64,000 bases of DNA from Oceanicaulis alexandrii DSM 11625 (GTDB lineage Bacteria; Pseudomonadota; Alphaproteobacteria; Caulobacterales; Maricaulaceae): positions 1,550,001 to 1,614,000 of the forward strand of contig NZ_ATUP01000001.1 of NCBI RefSeq assembly GCF_000420265.1. Direction: 5' to 3'. Below, in pieces: positions 56,767 through 64,000 of this stretch. The position numbers were made by a program, and so were the translations under genes. The notes beneath the pieces were generated by a model that saw only the letters and a program-made list of their open reading frames with translations, did not search any database and was not told where the DNA came from. Position 1 is the stretch's first letter. Each line of letters begins with the position of its first letter.

Positions 56767-57363
56767 CTAGCTGCGCGAGGGGTAGATGCCAAACATGCAA
56801 ATCTGGAAGTTCACGCCCTGATACGGGGACCGCACATAAAGATCGTCTCCGAGTCCGGTATTGAACGTGGTGCCGGACACGGAAACAGACTGGGGCGGGA
56901 TATCGATCGGACCCATCTCACCAGGGGGTGAAGAGAGTGTGGTGGCGTAAATCCGGGTGCTTGAGGTGGTCATGCCCAGATAGTTGCCGTTCGGGTCGGT
57001 GCTGAACGCAGGATCTGCCGAAACAGGCAAGGTGGTCACAGCGCCACCCGTAGCGCCCGTAGCGTTGAATGCGTGATTGTGCGGCGGCAGATTAACAGTG
57101 CCGATGCTTGTATATTCCAGACCACCCCTTTGCCCGAGACTGACAGGATTCAAGCCGGGGCCGGTCCCGAAATTTACAGGCGCGCGCCCGCGCAAGTCCG
57201 GCAGGCCAAAAGTCGTGCGCGCATCGCCACCATAGAAATCACTGATCAGTGAAAACAACGCGTTATTCTGACTGATGGCGATAATGCCGCCGGCGCAGGC
57301 GCCCCAATTGCGGATGATGAAATTGCATCCGAACGGGGTGATCATTGAAATGTAGGCGTCCAT
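56767..57363 (-). CDS. Phage tail collar domain protein (microcystin-dependent type), copy 1
   Basis: Tandem paralogue of the next gene, 198 aa: GCNFIIRNWGACAGGIIAIS, FGLPDLRGRAPVNFG, LGQRGG, PPHNHAF and the same end FQICMFGIYPSRS. Upstream the message can fold CTCCCT against the SD AGGGAG with an A/T-rich loop, so translation may be controlled. First gene of the collar-collar-DUF6916-GNAT operon. No phage head or tail genes are near, so it is not an obvious prophage remnant. Confidence 0.93.
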   Translation of the reverse strand: MDAYISMITPFGCNFIIRNWGACAGGIIAISQNNALFSLISDFYGGDARTTFGLPDLRGRAPVNFGTGPGLNPVSLGQRGGLEYTSIGTVNLPPHNHAFNATGATGGAVTTLPVSADPAFSTDPNGNYLGMTTSSTRIYATTLSSPPGEMGPIDIPPQSVSVSGTTFNTGLGDDLYVRSPYQGVNFQICMFGIYPSRS

Positions 57364-57369
57364 ACGTCC

Positions 57370-57389
57370 CTCCCTTTTAATTTAGGGAG
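57370..57389 (-). promoter_or_regulatory. Hairpin covering the ribosome binding site of the first collar gene
   Basis: On the minus strand CTCCCT (57389-57384) pairs perfectly with AGGGAG (57375-57370) across an 8-base A/T loop. The AGGGAGG is the only ribosome binding site of the ATG at 57363, eleven bases away or less. Confidence 0.6.
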
Positions 57390-57417
57390 AGTGACAGACG
57401 GACGCCTCACTGCAACT

Positions 57418-57444
57418 AAAAATTCCCTTATTTGGGGATTTTTT
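57418..57444 (-). terminator. Terminator of the chemoreceptor gene
   Basis: On the minus strand AAAAAATCCCC and GGGAATTTTT form a stem with one mismatch around a 6-7-base A/T-rich loop, and the T run ends it. It lies about 45 bases past the chemoreceptor stop. Confidence 0.55.
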
Positions 57445-57487
57445 CAACACTGCATCTATTCATAAGGGTGTCCCGATCGGGTCTGGA

Positions 57488-58948
57488 TCAGGCCGCTGAA
57501 TCGAGATCCGTGCGGAACTTGCCAAGCTCTTCTGACAAGTGCTGGGCCGCAGACCGCAAACCTTCCGCAGCCTCATCAAACTGACCCGCCGCCTGGTTGG
57601 CGCGCTCAGCGGCTCCGGACACGGCTGTGACCTCATCGCTGACCCGTCCGGTGGACTGGGCGGCGTCCGCCGCCAGTCGCGCGATCTCGTCAGTGGCGCT
57701 GGCTTGCTGGCTGAACGCGTCTCGCGCACTGGAAGAGGCGTCGCGGATATCGCCGATGGTCGAACCAATCTGGTTGAGCGCAGAGCTGGCCGATTCCGCC
57801 GCGCTGCGCATGGCGTTGATCTTTTTGTGGATGTCCTCGGTGGCCTTGCCAGTCTGGTCAGCCAGTTCCTTCACTTCGCTGGCCACGACCGCAAAGCCCT
57901 TGCCCGCTTCACCGGCGCGGGCCGCTTCAATGGTGGCGTTCAGCGCCAACAGATTGGTCTGCTCGGCGATGTCGCTCACCAGCTTGGCGATGTCTTCGAT
58001 TTCGCGTGCGGCGGTATGCAGCTCCTGCATCGAGCCGTCCGCCCGACCCGCTTCAGACTCGGCGCGGACAGAAATCTCATCAGAGGTTTCAAGGGTGCGC
58101 GTCACTTCTGCAATGGACGCGGCCAGCTCCTGGGCGGCTGACGCCACAGCTTCCACATGCCCGCTGGTCTGGTGGGCCTGATCTGACGCGGAACCGGCGC
58201 TGCTCGCCGTGGCGCCTGAATCGGTGCGCAATTGCCCTGCCAGTTCGCTCAACTCACCTGAGGCGGTCTGCAGGCGATCGAGAACATGGCCGACAGTCTG
58301 CTCAAACGTGTTGGCGACGCGCGAAATATTTTCGCGCGATTGCTCGCTTTGCGCCTGGCGTTCCTTGTCCGCTTCGAACAGTTGACGAGCCTGGATATTG
58401 GCGGCCTCAGCTTCGGTGATGGCCTGGTCGGCGTCGGTGAGCGCTTTCGACACGGCGTGCGCCAGCCAGATCAGAACGGCGGTTTCACCCACCACTACGA
58501 CCGCGTGAAAGATGACGCGCAGCACGTCGCCGCCGCCGGGGAAAAGCGCGGACGGCAGGATGAAATTCAGACCAAGGTGGTGCACGGCGGTGACGCCGGC
58601 GGCGGCGACCAGCGCGCGCCAGTCGCATAGCAAGGTGACCATCGCCAGCGCAGCAAAGAAGGTCATGTGCATGTCAATCTGCCACGCTTCTCCGCCCATC
58701 AAATAGGTGAGTGCCGCGGGCAGGCCGACCATGCCCGCTCCTACCACCATGCGGCTGGACGTTTCACGCGGGGTCGTTTTCCAGACGAAGGCGGAGAGGC
58801 CAGCGATCAGGGAGAGCAAGATTGCGCCGAACAACGCCTTGCCCATATCCATGAATAACGCTGTGCCCAGATAGATCGGAATGGCGGCGACCTGAATGCC
58901 GACGAGCGCCATCATCGCCTTTGATTGCAGAGCTTCAAGACGAGTCAT
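57488..58948 (-). CDS. Methyl-accepting chemotaxis protein, polytopic
   Basis: A chemoreceptor with six or so N-terminal membrane helices (residues 10-170) in place of a periplasmic sensor, no clear HAMP, and a C-terminal signalling domain from about 210 to 470. The tip sequence [40 protein letters not shown] is present (here described in pieces: [15 protein letters not shown] and [16 protein letters not shown]), with the methylation helices around it. The start ATG abuts the stop of the small exported protein gene. The membrane-embedded sensor suggests detection of a membrane or respiratory state. Confidence 0.9.
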   Translation of the reverse strand: MTRLEALQSKAMMALVGIQVAAIPIYLGTALFMDMGKALFGAILLSLIAGLSAFVWKTTPRETSSRMVVGAGMVGLPAALTYLMGGEAWQIDMHMTFFAALAMVTLLCDWRALVAAAGVTAVHHLGLNFILPSALFPGGGDVLRVIFHAVVVVGETAVLIWLAHAVSKALTDADQAITEAEAANIQARQLFEADKERQAQSEQSRENISRVANTFEQTVGHVLDRLQTASGELSELAGQLRTDSGATASSAGSASDQAHQTSGHVEAVASAAQELAASIAEVTRTLETSDEISVRAESEAGRADGSMQELHTAAREIEDIAKLVSDIAEQTNLLALNATIEAARAGEAGKGFAVVASEVKELADQTGKATEDIHKKINAMRSAAESASSALNQIGSTIGDIRDASSSARDAFSQQASATDEIARLAADAAQSTGRVSDEVTAVSGAAERANQAAGQFDEAAEGLRSAAQHLSEELGKFRTDLDSAA

Positions 58949-59281
58949 TTAGGTCAGTCCCCCAGTTTGAGATCCGCTGACGGAACATCCGCCAAGAATG
59001 ATCGGATCTGCAATGATCCACGCCCCTGCGGCGCGGAGCGCCTCGGGGCTGGACGTATCGGTGATATTGACAATCAGGGCGCCGGGCGCTGCGCCGAATC
59101 GAACCAGTTCAGCGCCCGCGTCCGCGATGCGCAGCAGCTGTTCAGCCCGGCTCAGGCGCGGATCCAGGAAGACAGCAGCCTGGCCTTGATCCGGGGCGTC
59201 CATAATGGCGCCAGTCACAGGTACAGTCGTGATCAGCGCGACCATCAGGCCCAGACAGATTTGAGGCAGGCGTTTCGCCAT
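58949..59281 (-). CDS. Small exported protein, 110 aa, coupled to the chemoreceptor
   Basis: A signal peptide (residues about 1-26, hydrophobic core CLGLMVALITTVPVTGAI) is followed by a short periplasmic domain with VFLDPRLSRAEQLLRIADAG and a conserved-looking IIADPIILGGCSVSG end. The stop lies directly before the chemoreceptor ATG, so the two are translated together. The single cysteine near the C-terminus is notable. Function unknown; periplasmic partner of the receptor is a hypothesis. I chose the ATG at 59281. Confidence 0.65.
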   Translation of the reverse strand: MAKRLPQICLGLMVALITTVPVTGAIMDAPDQGQAAVFLDPRLSRAEQLLRIADAGAELVRFGAAPGALIVNITDTSSPEALRAAGAWIIADPIILGGCSVSGSQTGGLT

Positions 59282-59356
59282 ATGGACGGATTCCCTGAAT
59301 GATTTCATTCAGGCTTGCGCCAATTTTATTAAGCACTGGTTGAGGACTTGTCCGAT

Positions 59357-60310
59357 TCAACCCCAGGGACCGCCATACTTCCCGCCAGAAGAGGGTTTGT
59401 CTGTTCCCGCGTCGCTCCAGGCGCCGAAATCACCCCAGGGGCCGCTGGTGGAGCGCGGCGCCGCGCCGCCCATCCGGCGCAGCCGCGAGATGCGATTCGC
59501 CGTGGCCGGGTGGGTTGAGAACAGGTTGTCAGCGCCCTGTCCGTTCAAGGGGTTGATGATGAACATATGGGCGGTGGCCGGGTTGCGCTCGGCGGCCACA
59601 TTCATGGTCTGACGCGCTCCGCGTTCGATCTTCTCAAGCGCCGAGGCCAGCCAGAGCGGATCGCCGCAAATCTCGGCGCCGCCCTTGTCTGCGTCATATT
59701 CACGCGCTCGCGAAATCGCCATTTGCACGAGGCCTGCCGCCATGGGCGCCAGGATCGCCAGAGCGAGCGCACCGATAAAGCCGCCACGGTCACGACCGCC
59801 GCCGAAAAACAGCGCGAAATTGGCCAGAAAACCGATGGCGCCCGCCAGCGTCGCAGTGACGGTCATGGTCAGGGTGTCGCGATTGCGCACATGAGCCAGC
59901 TCATGGGCCATGACGCCCATCACTTCCTGCCGGTTCAGCGTCGCCAGTAAGCCCGTCGTCGCCGCGACCGCCGCGTTTTGCGGGTCTCGCCCTGTTGCGA
60001 ACGCGTTGGGTTGATCGGAGTCGATCACATAAACGCGGGGATAGGGCAGGCCGGCGCGATCGGCCATGCCCACCGTATCAGACGCGAACTGGCGCAGGAC
60101 CGGATCGCGTTCATCAGGCGTGATCTCGCGCGCGCCATGCATCCGCAGCACCATCTTGTCCGCATTCCAATAGGCGAACACATTCATCGCGCCGGCCAGC
60201 ACCAGAGCGATCATTGCGCCGGCCGCCCCGCCGATCAGATACCCCACGCCCATGAACAAGGCGCTCAGCGCGGCGAGCAGAACGAAAGTGCGAAGCGTGT
60301 TAGCGGTCAT
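59357..60310 (-). CDS. htpX: Protease HtpX (M48 family)
   Basis: A zinc metalloprotease of the inner membrane that degrades damaged membrane proteins. The zinc motif HELAH (His136, Glu137, His140) lies in [14 protein letters not shown]; the third ligand is likely Glu in [14 protein letters not shown]. Four membrane segments are predicted near residues 5-24, 28-46, 148-168 and 182-202. The C-terminus is Gly/Pro-rich. I chose the ATG at 60310; a GTG at 60322 is an alternative. Confidence 0.93.
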   Translation of the reverse strand: MTANTLRTFVLLAALSALFMGVGYLIGGAAGAMIALVLAGAMNVFAYWNADKMVLRMHGAREITPDERDPVLRQFASDTVGMADRAGLPYPRVYVIDSDQPNAFATGRDPQNAAVAATTGLLATLNRQEVMGVMAHELAHVRNRDTLTMTVTATLAGAIGFLANFALFFGGGRDRGGFIGALALAILAPMAAGLVQMAISRAREYDADKGGAEICGDPLWLASALEKIERGARQTMNVAAERNPATAHMFIINPLNGQGADNLFSTHPATANRISRLRRMGGAAPRSTSGPWGDFGAWSDAGTDKPSSGGKYGGPWG

Positions 60311-60386
60311 TGATGGCGTCACCTGTCTTGGCGGAGCGGCCCCCGCGACTTAGGTAATTGGGCGTAGACAAGAAGGACTGCAAGAG

Positions 60387-60590
60387 ATGAGCGATGCAGA
60401 AACGCCTGAAGAAGAGGCCCCCCGCAAGCCGTTGAGCGAGGCGGCCAAACGCGCCCTGGCCGAAGCCGAGGAGCGTCGCCGCGAGGCGGAGGCGGAGGCC
60501 GAACGCGCCAAAGAACTTGGCGGACCCAAGGGCCCTGAACCCACCCGCTTTGGCGATTGGGAGAAAAAAGGCATCACCTACGATTTCTGA
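60387..60590 (+). CDS. DUF1674 protein (SdhAF4-like succinate dehydrogenase assembly factor)
   Basis: A 67-aa highly charged helical protein with Glu/Arg/Ala repeats (ALAEAEERRREAEAEAERA) and the conserved C-terminal signature GPEPTRFGDWEKKGITYDF. In eukaryotes and alphaproteobacteria this family (SDHAF4/DUF1674) helps insert FAD in the flavoprotein subunit of succinate dehydrogenase. GAGATG-type spacing near the ATG. Adjacent genes are unrelated. Confidence 0.92.
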   Translation: MSDAETPEEEAPRKPLSEAAKRALAEAEERRREAEAEAERAKELGGPKGPEPTRFGDWEKKGITYDF

Positions 60591-60641
60591 GGCGCCGATC
60601 TGGCCGCTTCATCGCTGCGCCCTGTGTGCTATATTGAGACA

Positions 60642-60968
60642 ATGAGCTGTCTTCTCGCCCTCGCCCTGATCGTCAGCGATTCCGCGCCCTTGCTGGGCGG
60701 ACCCGAGGAGGCGCGCGTTCATACCCGCGTCGTTCAGGAACATCATGAGCGCGCTTACACCTATCAGTCTTCAGCCTATGGGCGTCAGACGCGCGCCGTG
60801 ACAGCGCCTGATGACGCCGTTGATCGTGTGAAAGCCGGTGACCCGATCCGGCTGGACGCAGGGTTCTTTTATGGTCCGCTGACCGGCGGCGTCGAGCAAG
60901 CTCCGTCCCGGATCATCGTAGTGCGCACCCATCACCGCCATCACTGGACCGAGCGCCGCGCGTACTAG
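60642..60968 (+). CDS. Small exported His-rich protein, 108 aa
   Basis: A short N-terminal hydrophobic stretch (MSCLLALALIVSDSA) may be a signal peptide. The mature part has many His/Arg/Tyr residues, ending THHRHHWTERRAY; it could bind metal but nothing supports that directly. I prefer the ATG at 60642 over a GTG at 60624. No family recognised. It ends 85 bases before the thermonuclease. Confidence 0.55.
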   Translation: MSCLLALALIVSDSAPLLGGPEEARVHTRVVQEHHERAYTYQSSAYGRQTRAVTAPDDAVDRVKAGDPIRLDAGFFYGPLTGGVEQAPSRIIVVRTHHRHHWTERRAY

Positions 60969-61041
60969 AGCGCCCTGAGTGTTTGAGGGGCTGCTCTCAC
61001 CGAAGGCGGCAGTGTCGCTTTTCCGACTCAGATAATTTTCC

Positions 61042-61047
61042 TATAAT
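61042..61047 (+). promoter_or_regulatory. Perfect -10 hexamer, candidate leaderless promoter
   Basis: TATAAT lies at 61042-61047. The A of the thermonuclease ATG is 7 bases downstream, where transcription normally starts, so the message could begin at the start codon. No good -35 box is seen. Confidence 0.4.
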
Positions 61048-61053
61048 GGCGAT

Positions 61054-61535
61054 ATGATCGGATTTATCGCCCTTACTGCGAGCATGTACGCATCAATACA
61101 CCTTCAGGGGCAGATCGCATCGCCGGGCCAGTCGCTGCGGATGTGGTCGAGGTGATCGATGGCGACACGATCGCTGTGCGCGCACATATCTGGCCGGGGC
61201 ATATCGTGGAGACGCGAGTCCGGCTGGATGGCGTTGATACGCCAGAGACCCGACGACCGGAGTGCGAGGCCGAACGCACGGCGGGTCATGAGGCGACCGC
61301 CTTTACGCGCGCCTGGCTGGTCGCTCATCCGGACATCAGCTTGCATAATGTGCGTTTGGGCAGTTTCGCTGGCCGGGTGATTGCCGACCTGCGCGCACAG
61401 GCGCCGACGGGGGCAGAGCCTGCGGGATTGTCGGACGCCTTGCTGGCGGCGGATTTGGCCGTGCCCTATGGCGAAGACGGCCCCTGGTGCAGCTCGGCCC
61501 CGACGAGTGGGCCAGTGCAATCGCGCCCGCGCTAG
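61054..61535 (+). CDS. Thermonuclease-family (SNase-like) protein with apparent frameshift
   Basis: The main reading frame (from about 61080) has the SNase-like core: VVEVIDGDTIAVRAHIWPG, VRLDGVDTPETRRPECEAER and LGSFAGRVIADL. No normal start codon lies upstream in this frame. Frame one, from the ATG at 61054, encodes a hydrophobic signal-like segment (MIGFIALTASMYASIHLQG). The two frames join if one G is added to the GGGG run at 61107-61110, giving the usual signal, a short spacer (ADRIAGPVAADVVEV) and the nuclease domain. Either the strain carries a frameshift or the sequence has a homopolymer error. A GTG at 61143 could still start a shorter, cytoplasmic product. Confidence 0.75.
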
Positions 61536-61762
61536 ACGCCTGACCGGCTCCAGGCGCGTTCGTGAAACGCGTAGGCAAATGTTTGCACCGCTGGTTCGAT
61601 CAGGCCGATCGCCAGCGCCGCTTTCCAGTTTTGTGTCAACGCATAGGCCACGCTGATCGCGACGATCAGGTGCATGACGCCATAGGTCACCGGTTTGAGC
61701 GCCCGCACAGGCAGGTCAAACGGCAGGGGGGTGCGGGGAATGGATTGCAGGATCTCGGTCAT
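61532..61762 (-). CDS. DUF2061 membrane protein
   Basis: A 76-aa protein with the DUF2061 pattern: a conserved ALKPVTYGVMHLIVAISVAY helix and a second helix that ends in AFHERAW. Two membrane segments. Short proteins of this family are widespread in proteobacteria, sometimes fused or next to sulfate-assimilation genes; the function is unknown. The ATG at 61762 leaves out 19 N-terminal residues with no homologous pattern. Overlaps the end of the thermonuclease by 4 bases. Confidence 0.78.
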   Translation of the reverse strand: MTEILQSIPRTPLPFDLPVRALKPVTYGVMHLIVAISVAYALTQNWKAALAIGLIEPAVQTFAYAFHERAWSRSGV

Positions 61763-61865
61763 CACGGGCTTCCTTATGCGAACTATTCGCAAGAAGGAGG
61801 ATAGGAAGTCGGATTCCATTTGTCATATGAATGCTTCTGATCCTATGGATCGAAAAGTTCTATGA

Positions 61866-63188
61866 CTATCCTGGCGTAGACTGCACCGATCCGCCCTCGC
61901 TGAGGGCCAGCACCTGACCGGCGAGATAGAGCGAGCCGCAGATCACCACGCGCGCGCCGGGATAATCGCTGATGGCGTCGCGCACCGCTTCGGTGAGGTC
62001 AGACGCGGTCTGGGCGGGAAGACCCGCAGTGCGAGCGGCCTCCGCCACAGCGCCGGGGCTCTGCGCGCCGTCGCGCCCGCCCTGGAAATCTATGGCGATG
62101 ACGCGGGCGGCGAGGCCTTCGAAATACGCCAGAAAGCCGGTCGCGTCCTTGTTTTTGGAGAAGGCGCAGATCAGCACCAGCGGACGCTCGCGCCCGGCTT
62201 CCATCTCCCCCAGGCTGGAGGCGAGAGATTCCGCGGCCGAGAGATTATGCCCGCCATCAAGCCAGAGCGCGCCTTCGCCCTCAGACACGATCTCGGCCAG
62301 CTGACCCTCGGTCAGTCGCTGCAGGCGCGCGGGCCAGCGCGCGGTTTCAAGCCCTGTGCTGACCGCTTCAGGGCTGTAGCCGCAGGCGCGCGCCGTGGCG
62401 GCGGCGACGCCCGCATTGATGATCTGGTGCGACCCGGCGAGGCTGGGCGGGTTGAGATCCCACAGCTCGTCTTCAGCCTCAAACACCAGTCGTCCATGTT
62501 CGGTGTAAGCGCGGAAATCCTGTTCCCAGATCGAGAGCGGGGCCTTGAGGCGCTCGGCGGCCCGGCGGATCACAGCCTCGGCGTCAGGCGTTTGAGGTCC
62601 GACGATCACCGTCACGCCTGGCTTGATGATCCCGGCTTTCTCGGCGGCGATGTCTGAGATCGTGTCGCCCAGAAAGTCCTGATGATCGAGGCTGACCGGG
62701 GTGATCACCGTGCATTGGGGTTTGGCCAGCACGTTTGTGGCGTCCACCCGGCCCCCAAGGCCGGTCTCAAGGATTAGGCGTTCGGCGGGCGTTTCGGAAA
62801 ACAGCAAGAAGGCCGCCGCCGTGGTGATTTCGAAAAAAGTGATCTCATGATCGCCATTGGCGGCCTCGCAGCGCGCAAACGCGTCTTCAAGCCGGGCGTC
62901 ATCGACGATCTCGCCCGCCAGCACGATCCGCTCGTTAAAGCGCACCAGATGCGGTGAGGTGTAGACATGGCAGCGCTCGCCGGCGGCCTCTGAAATCGCC
63001 TTCAGAAAGGCGCAGGTCGACCCTTTGCCATTGGTTCCGGCCACATGGATGACGGGCGGCAGACGATCCTGCGGGCGGCCCAGCGCATCAAGCAGGCGTT
63101 CAATCCGGCCCAGCGACAGGTCGATTTTCTTGGGATGCAGGCGCGAGAGGCGTTGCAGCGCCGCCTCAATGGTTTCAGCGGTCGCCAA
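61866..63188 (-). CDS. folC: Bifunctional folylpolyglutamate synthase/dihydrofolate synthase
   Basis: Adds glutamate to dihydropteroate and to folates. The ATP loop is AGTNGKGSTCAFLKA; YTSPHLVRFNERI and TGLGGRVDATNVL are the Mur-ligase-like motifs, followed by TPVSLDHQDFLGDTISDIAAEKAGI, here seen in part (VSLDHQDFLGDT). WLDGGHNLSAA is the C-terminal signature. Length 440 aa is normal. It lies 14 bases downstream of accD, the usual accD-folC arrangement. Confidence 0.96.
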   Translation of the reverse strand: MATAETIEAALQRLSRLHPKKIDLSLGRIERLLDALGRPQDRLPPVIHVAGTNGKGSTCAFLKAISEAAGERCHVYTSPHLVRFNERIVLAGEIVDDARLEDAFARCEAANGDHEITFFEITTAAAFLLFSETPAERLILETGLGGRVDATNVLAKPQCTVITPVSLDHQDFLGDTISDIAAEKAGIIKPGVTVIVGPQTPDAEAVIRRAAERLKAPLSIWEQDFRAYTEHGRLVFEAEDELWDLNPPSLAGSHQIINAGVAAATARACGYSPEAVSTGLETARWPARLQRLTEGQLAEIVSEGEGALWLDGGHNLSAAESLASSLGEMEAGRERPLVLICAFSKNKDATGFLAYFEGLAARVIAIDFQGGRDGAQSPGAVAEAARTAGLPAQTASDLTEAVRDAISDYPGARVVICGSLYLAGQVLALSEGGSVQSTPG

Positions 63189-63202
63189 AATGCTCTCTCC
63201 GC

Positions 63203-64000
63203 TTATTCAGTTCGCGCCGGGGTGTTGTCCGCGGCGGCGGGACGTTTCAGGAGGGTCCGCATCAGATTGCCCAGCACAGTGCGCAGCTCATGACGATGCA
63301 CGACCTTGTCCACCATGCCCTTGTCCAGAAGGTATTCCGCCCGCTGGAAGCCTTCGGGCAGTTTCTCGCGAATGGTCTGCTCGATCACGCGCGGACCGGC
63401 GAAGCCGATCAGGGCGCCCGGTTCCGCGATCTGCACATCGCCCAGCATGGCGTAAGACGCGGTGACGCCGCCCGTGGTCGGGTCAGTCAGGACCACGAGA
63501 TAGGGCAGCTTGGCGTCTTTGAGCATTTGAACGCCCAGCGTGGTGCGCGGCATCTGCATCAGCGACAGCGCGCCTTCCTGCATGCGCGCGCCGCCTGCGG
63601 CGGTGAACACCACCAGCGGGGTGCGGCGCTCGACGGCGGTTTCGCAGGCCTTGAGGAAGCCCTCGCCTGCGCCCATGCCCAGAGACCCGCCCATGAAGGA
63701 GAAGTCCTGAACCAGAACCGTGGTTTCAATGGACTTGATCGAGCCGACGCCGATCGCCATCGCGTCCTCGCGCCCGGTCTTCTTGCGGGCGGCGGCGAGG
63801 CGGCTGGTATAGGGCTTGTCGTCCTTGAACTTCAGCGGGTCCTTGGCGACCTCAGGCAGGTCCACCTCGGTGTAATCGCCGTCAAACGTGTATTTGAAGC
63901 GCAGGGCCGGGCCGATGCGCATATGGTGGCCGGCGGGGGTGACGTGCTGGGAGGCTTCCAGGTCCTTGTTGAAGACCATCTCGCCCGAAATCGGACACTT
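63203..64000 (-). CDS. accD: Acetyl-CoA carboxylase carboxyltransferase subunit beta, 5' end beyond window
   Basis: Partial gene: the frame remains open to the window edge, where KCPISGE precedes MVFNKDL, the region of the zinc ribbon. Transfers the carboxyl group from biotin to acetyl-CoA in fatty-acid synthesis. Visible features: [40 protein letters not shown] and [18 protein letters not shown], which bind acetyl-CoA and biotin. The N-terminal zinc-ribbon cysteines lie mostly outside the window. Neighbour folC matches the usual operon. Confidence 0.96.
   Translation of the reverse strand, partial: KCPISGEMVFNKDLEASQHVTPAGHHMRIGPALRFKYTFDGDYTEVDLPEVAKDPLKFKDDKPYTSRLAAARKKTGREDAMAIGVGSIKSIETTVLVQDFSFMGGSLGMGAGEGFLKACETAVERRTPLVVFTAAGGARMQEGALSLMQMPRTTLGVQMLKDAKLPYLVVLTDPTTGGVTASYAMLGDVQIAEPGALIGFAGPRVIEQTIREKLPEGFQRAEYLLDKGMVDKVVHRHELRTVLGNLMRTLLKRPAAADNTPARTE

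Noticed and set aside
54072-57363. A prophage remnant suggested by the tail-collar names
   Set aside because: No capsid, portal, terminase, lysis or integrase gene is present; the collar family is common outside phages.

Overview
The window reads as chromosomal DNA of an aerobic, high-GC, Gram-negative alphaproteobacterium. The hemC-hemD-Mic60-like-hemY operon, the dnaK-dnaJ pair, an exact alphaproteobacterial LexA box (GTTC-N7-GTTC), an SdhAF4-type DUF1674 protein and an HNE_0200-type cytochrome partner gene all fit the Maricaulales/Hyphomonadales group (Oceanicaulis, Maricaulis or Hyphomonas-like). That placement is an inference from gene content; no rRNA is present.

Layout. 0-3.6 kb: lipoproteins, an AlkB and a GltB-like FMN protein. 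4-9.3 kb: dnaK, dnaJ, dapB and a membrane protein. 9.3-13.1 kb, minus strand: a small SOS-type DNA-binding-like protein, glyoxalase I, an Ada-like methyltransferase, DUF2244 and a thioesterase. 13.2-18.4 kb: LolA-like protein, UppP, CDF transporter, GST, QueG and pterin dehydratase. 18.4-23.6 kb: MipA/OmpV porin, a complete [FeFe]-hydrogenase with an extra C-terminal NTF2/SnoaL-like domain, a BMT5-like (DUF2431) gene coupled to an ALKBH8-like AlkB, and tRNA-Ala(CGC). 23.7-36.1 kb: signalling proteins (histidine kinases, FixL/FixJ-like pair, receiver, hybrid kinase) mixed with YggT/YggU/FolD, SDR, a disulfide reductase-like flavoprotein and an exported isochorismatase-like hydrolase. 36.1-36.5 kb: three tandem 88-bp repeats and tRNA-Thr(CGT). 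36.5-47.6 kb: uridine kinase, the heme/mitofilin operon, TsaD, GpsA, YciI, a Rieske protein, a creatininase-like hydrolase and acetyl-CoA synthetase. 48.3-54 kb: a TetR-controlled TonB receptor, beta-helix lipoprotein and diheme cytochrome operon. 54-59.3 kb: a host-attachment family protein, a tail-collar/DUF6916/GNAT cassette and a polytopic chemoreceptor with a small exported partner. 59.3-64 kb: HtpX, SdhAF4-like protein, a frameshifted thermonuclease, FolC and the truncated accD.

Most genes are housekeeping and share the same codon style. The least expected items are the orphan [FeFe]-hydrogenase fusion, the DUF2431-AlkB pair beside it, the LexA-boxed small protein, the TonB/beta-helix/diheme operon, and two tail-collar genes whose ribosome binding sites are both predicted to be buried in hairpins. 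No CRISPR array, insertion sequence or prophage was found.
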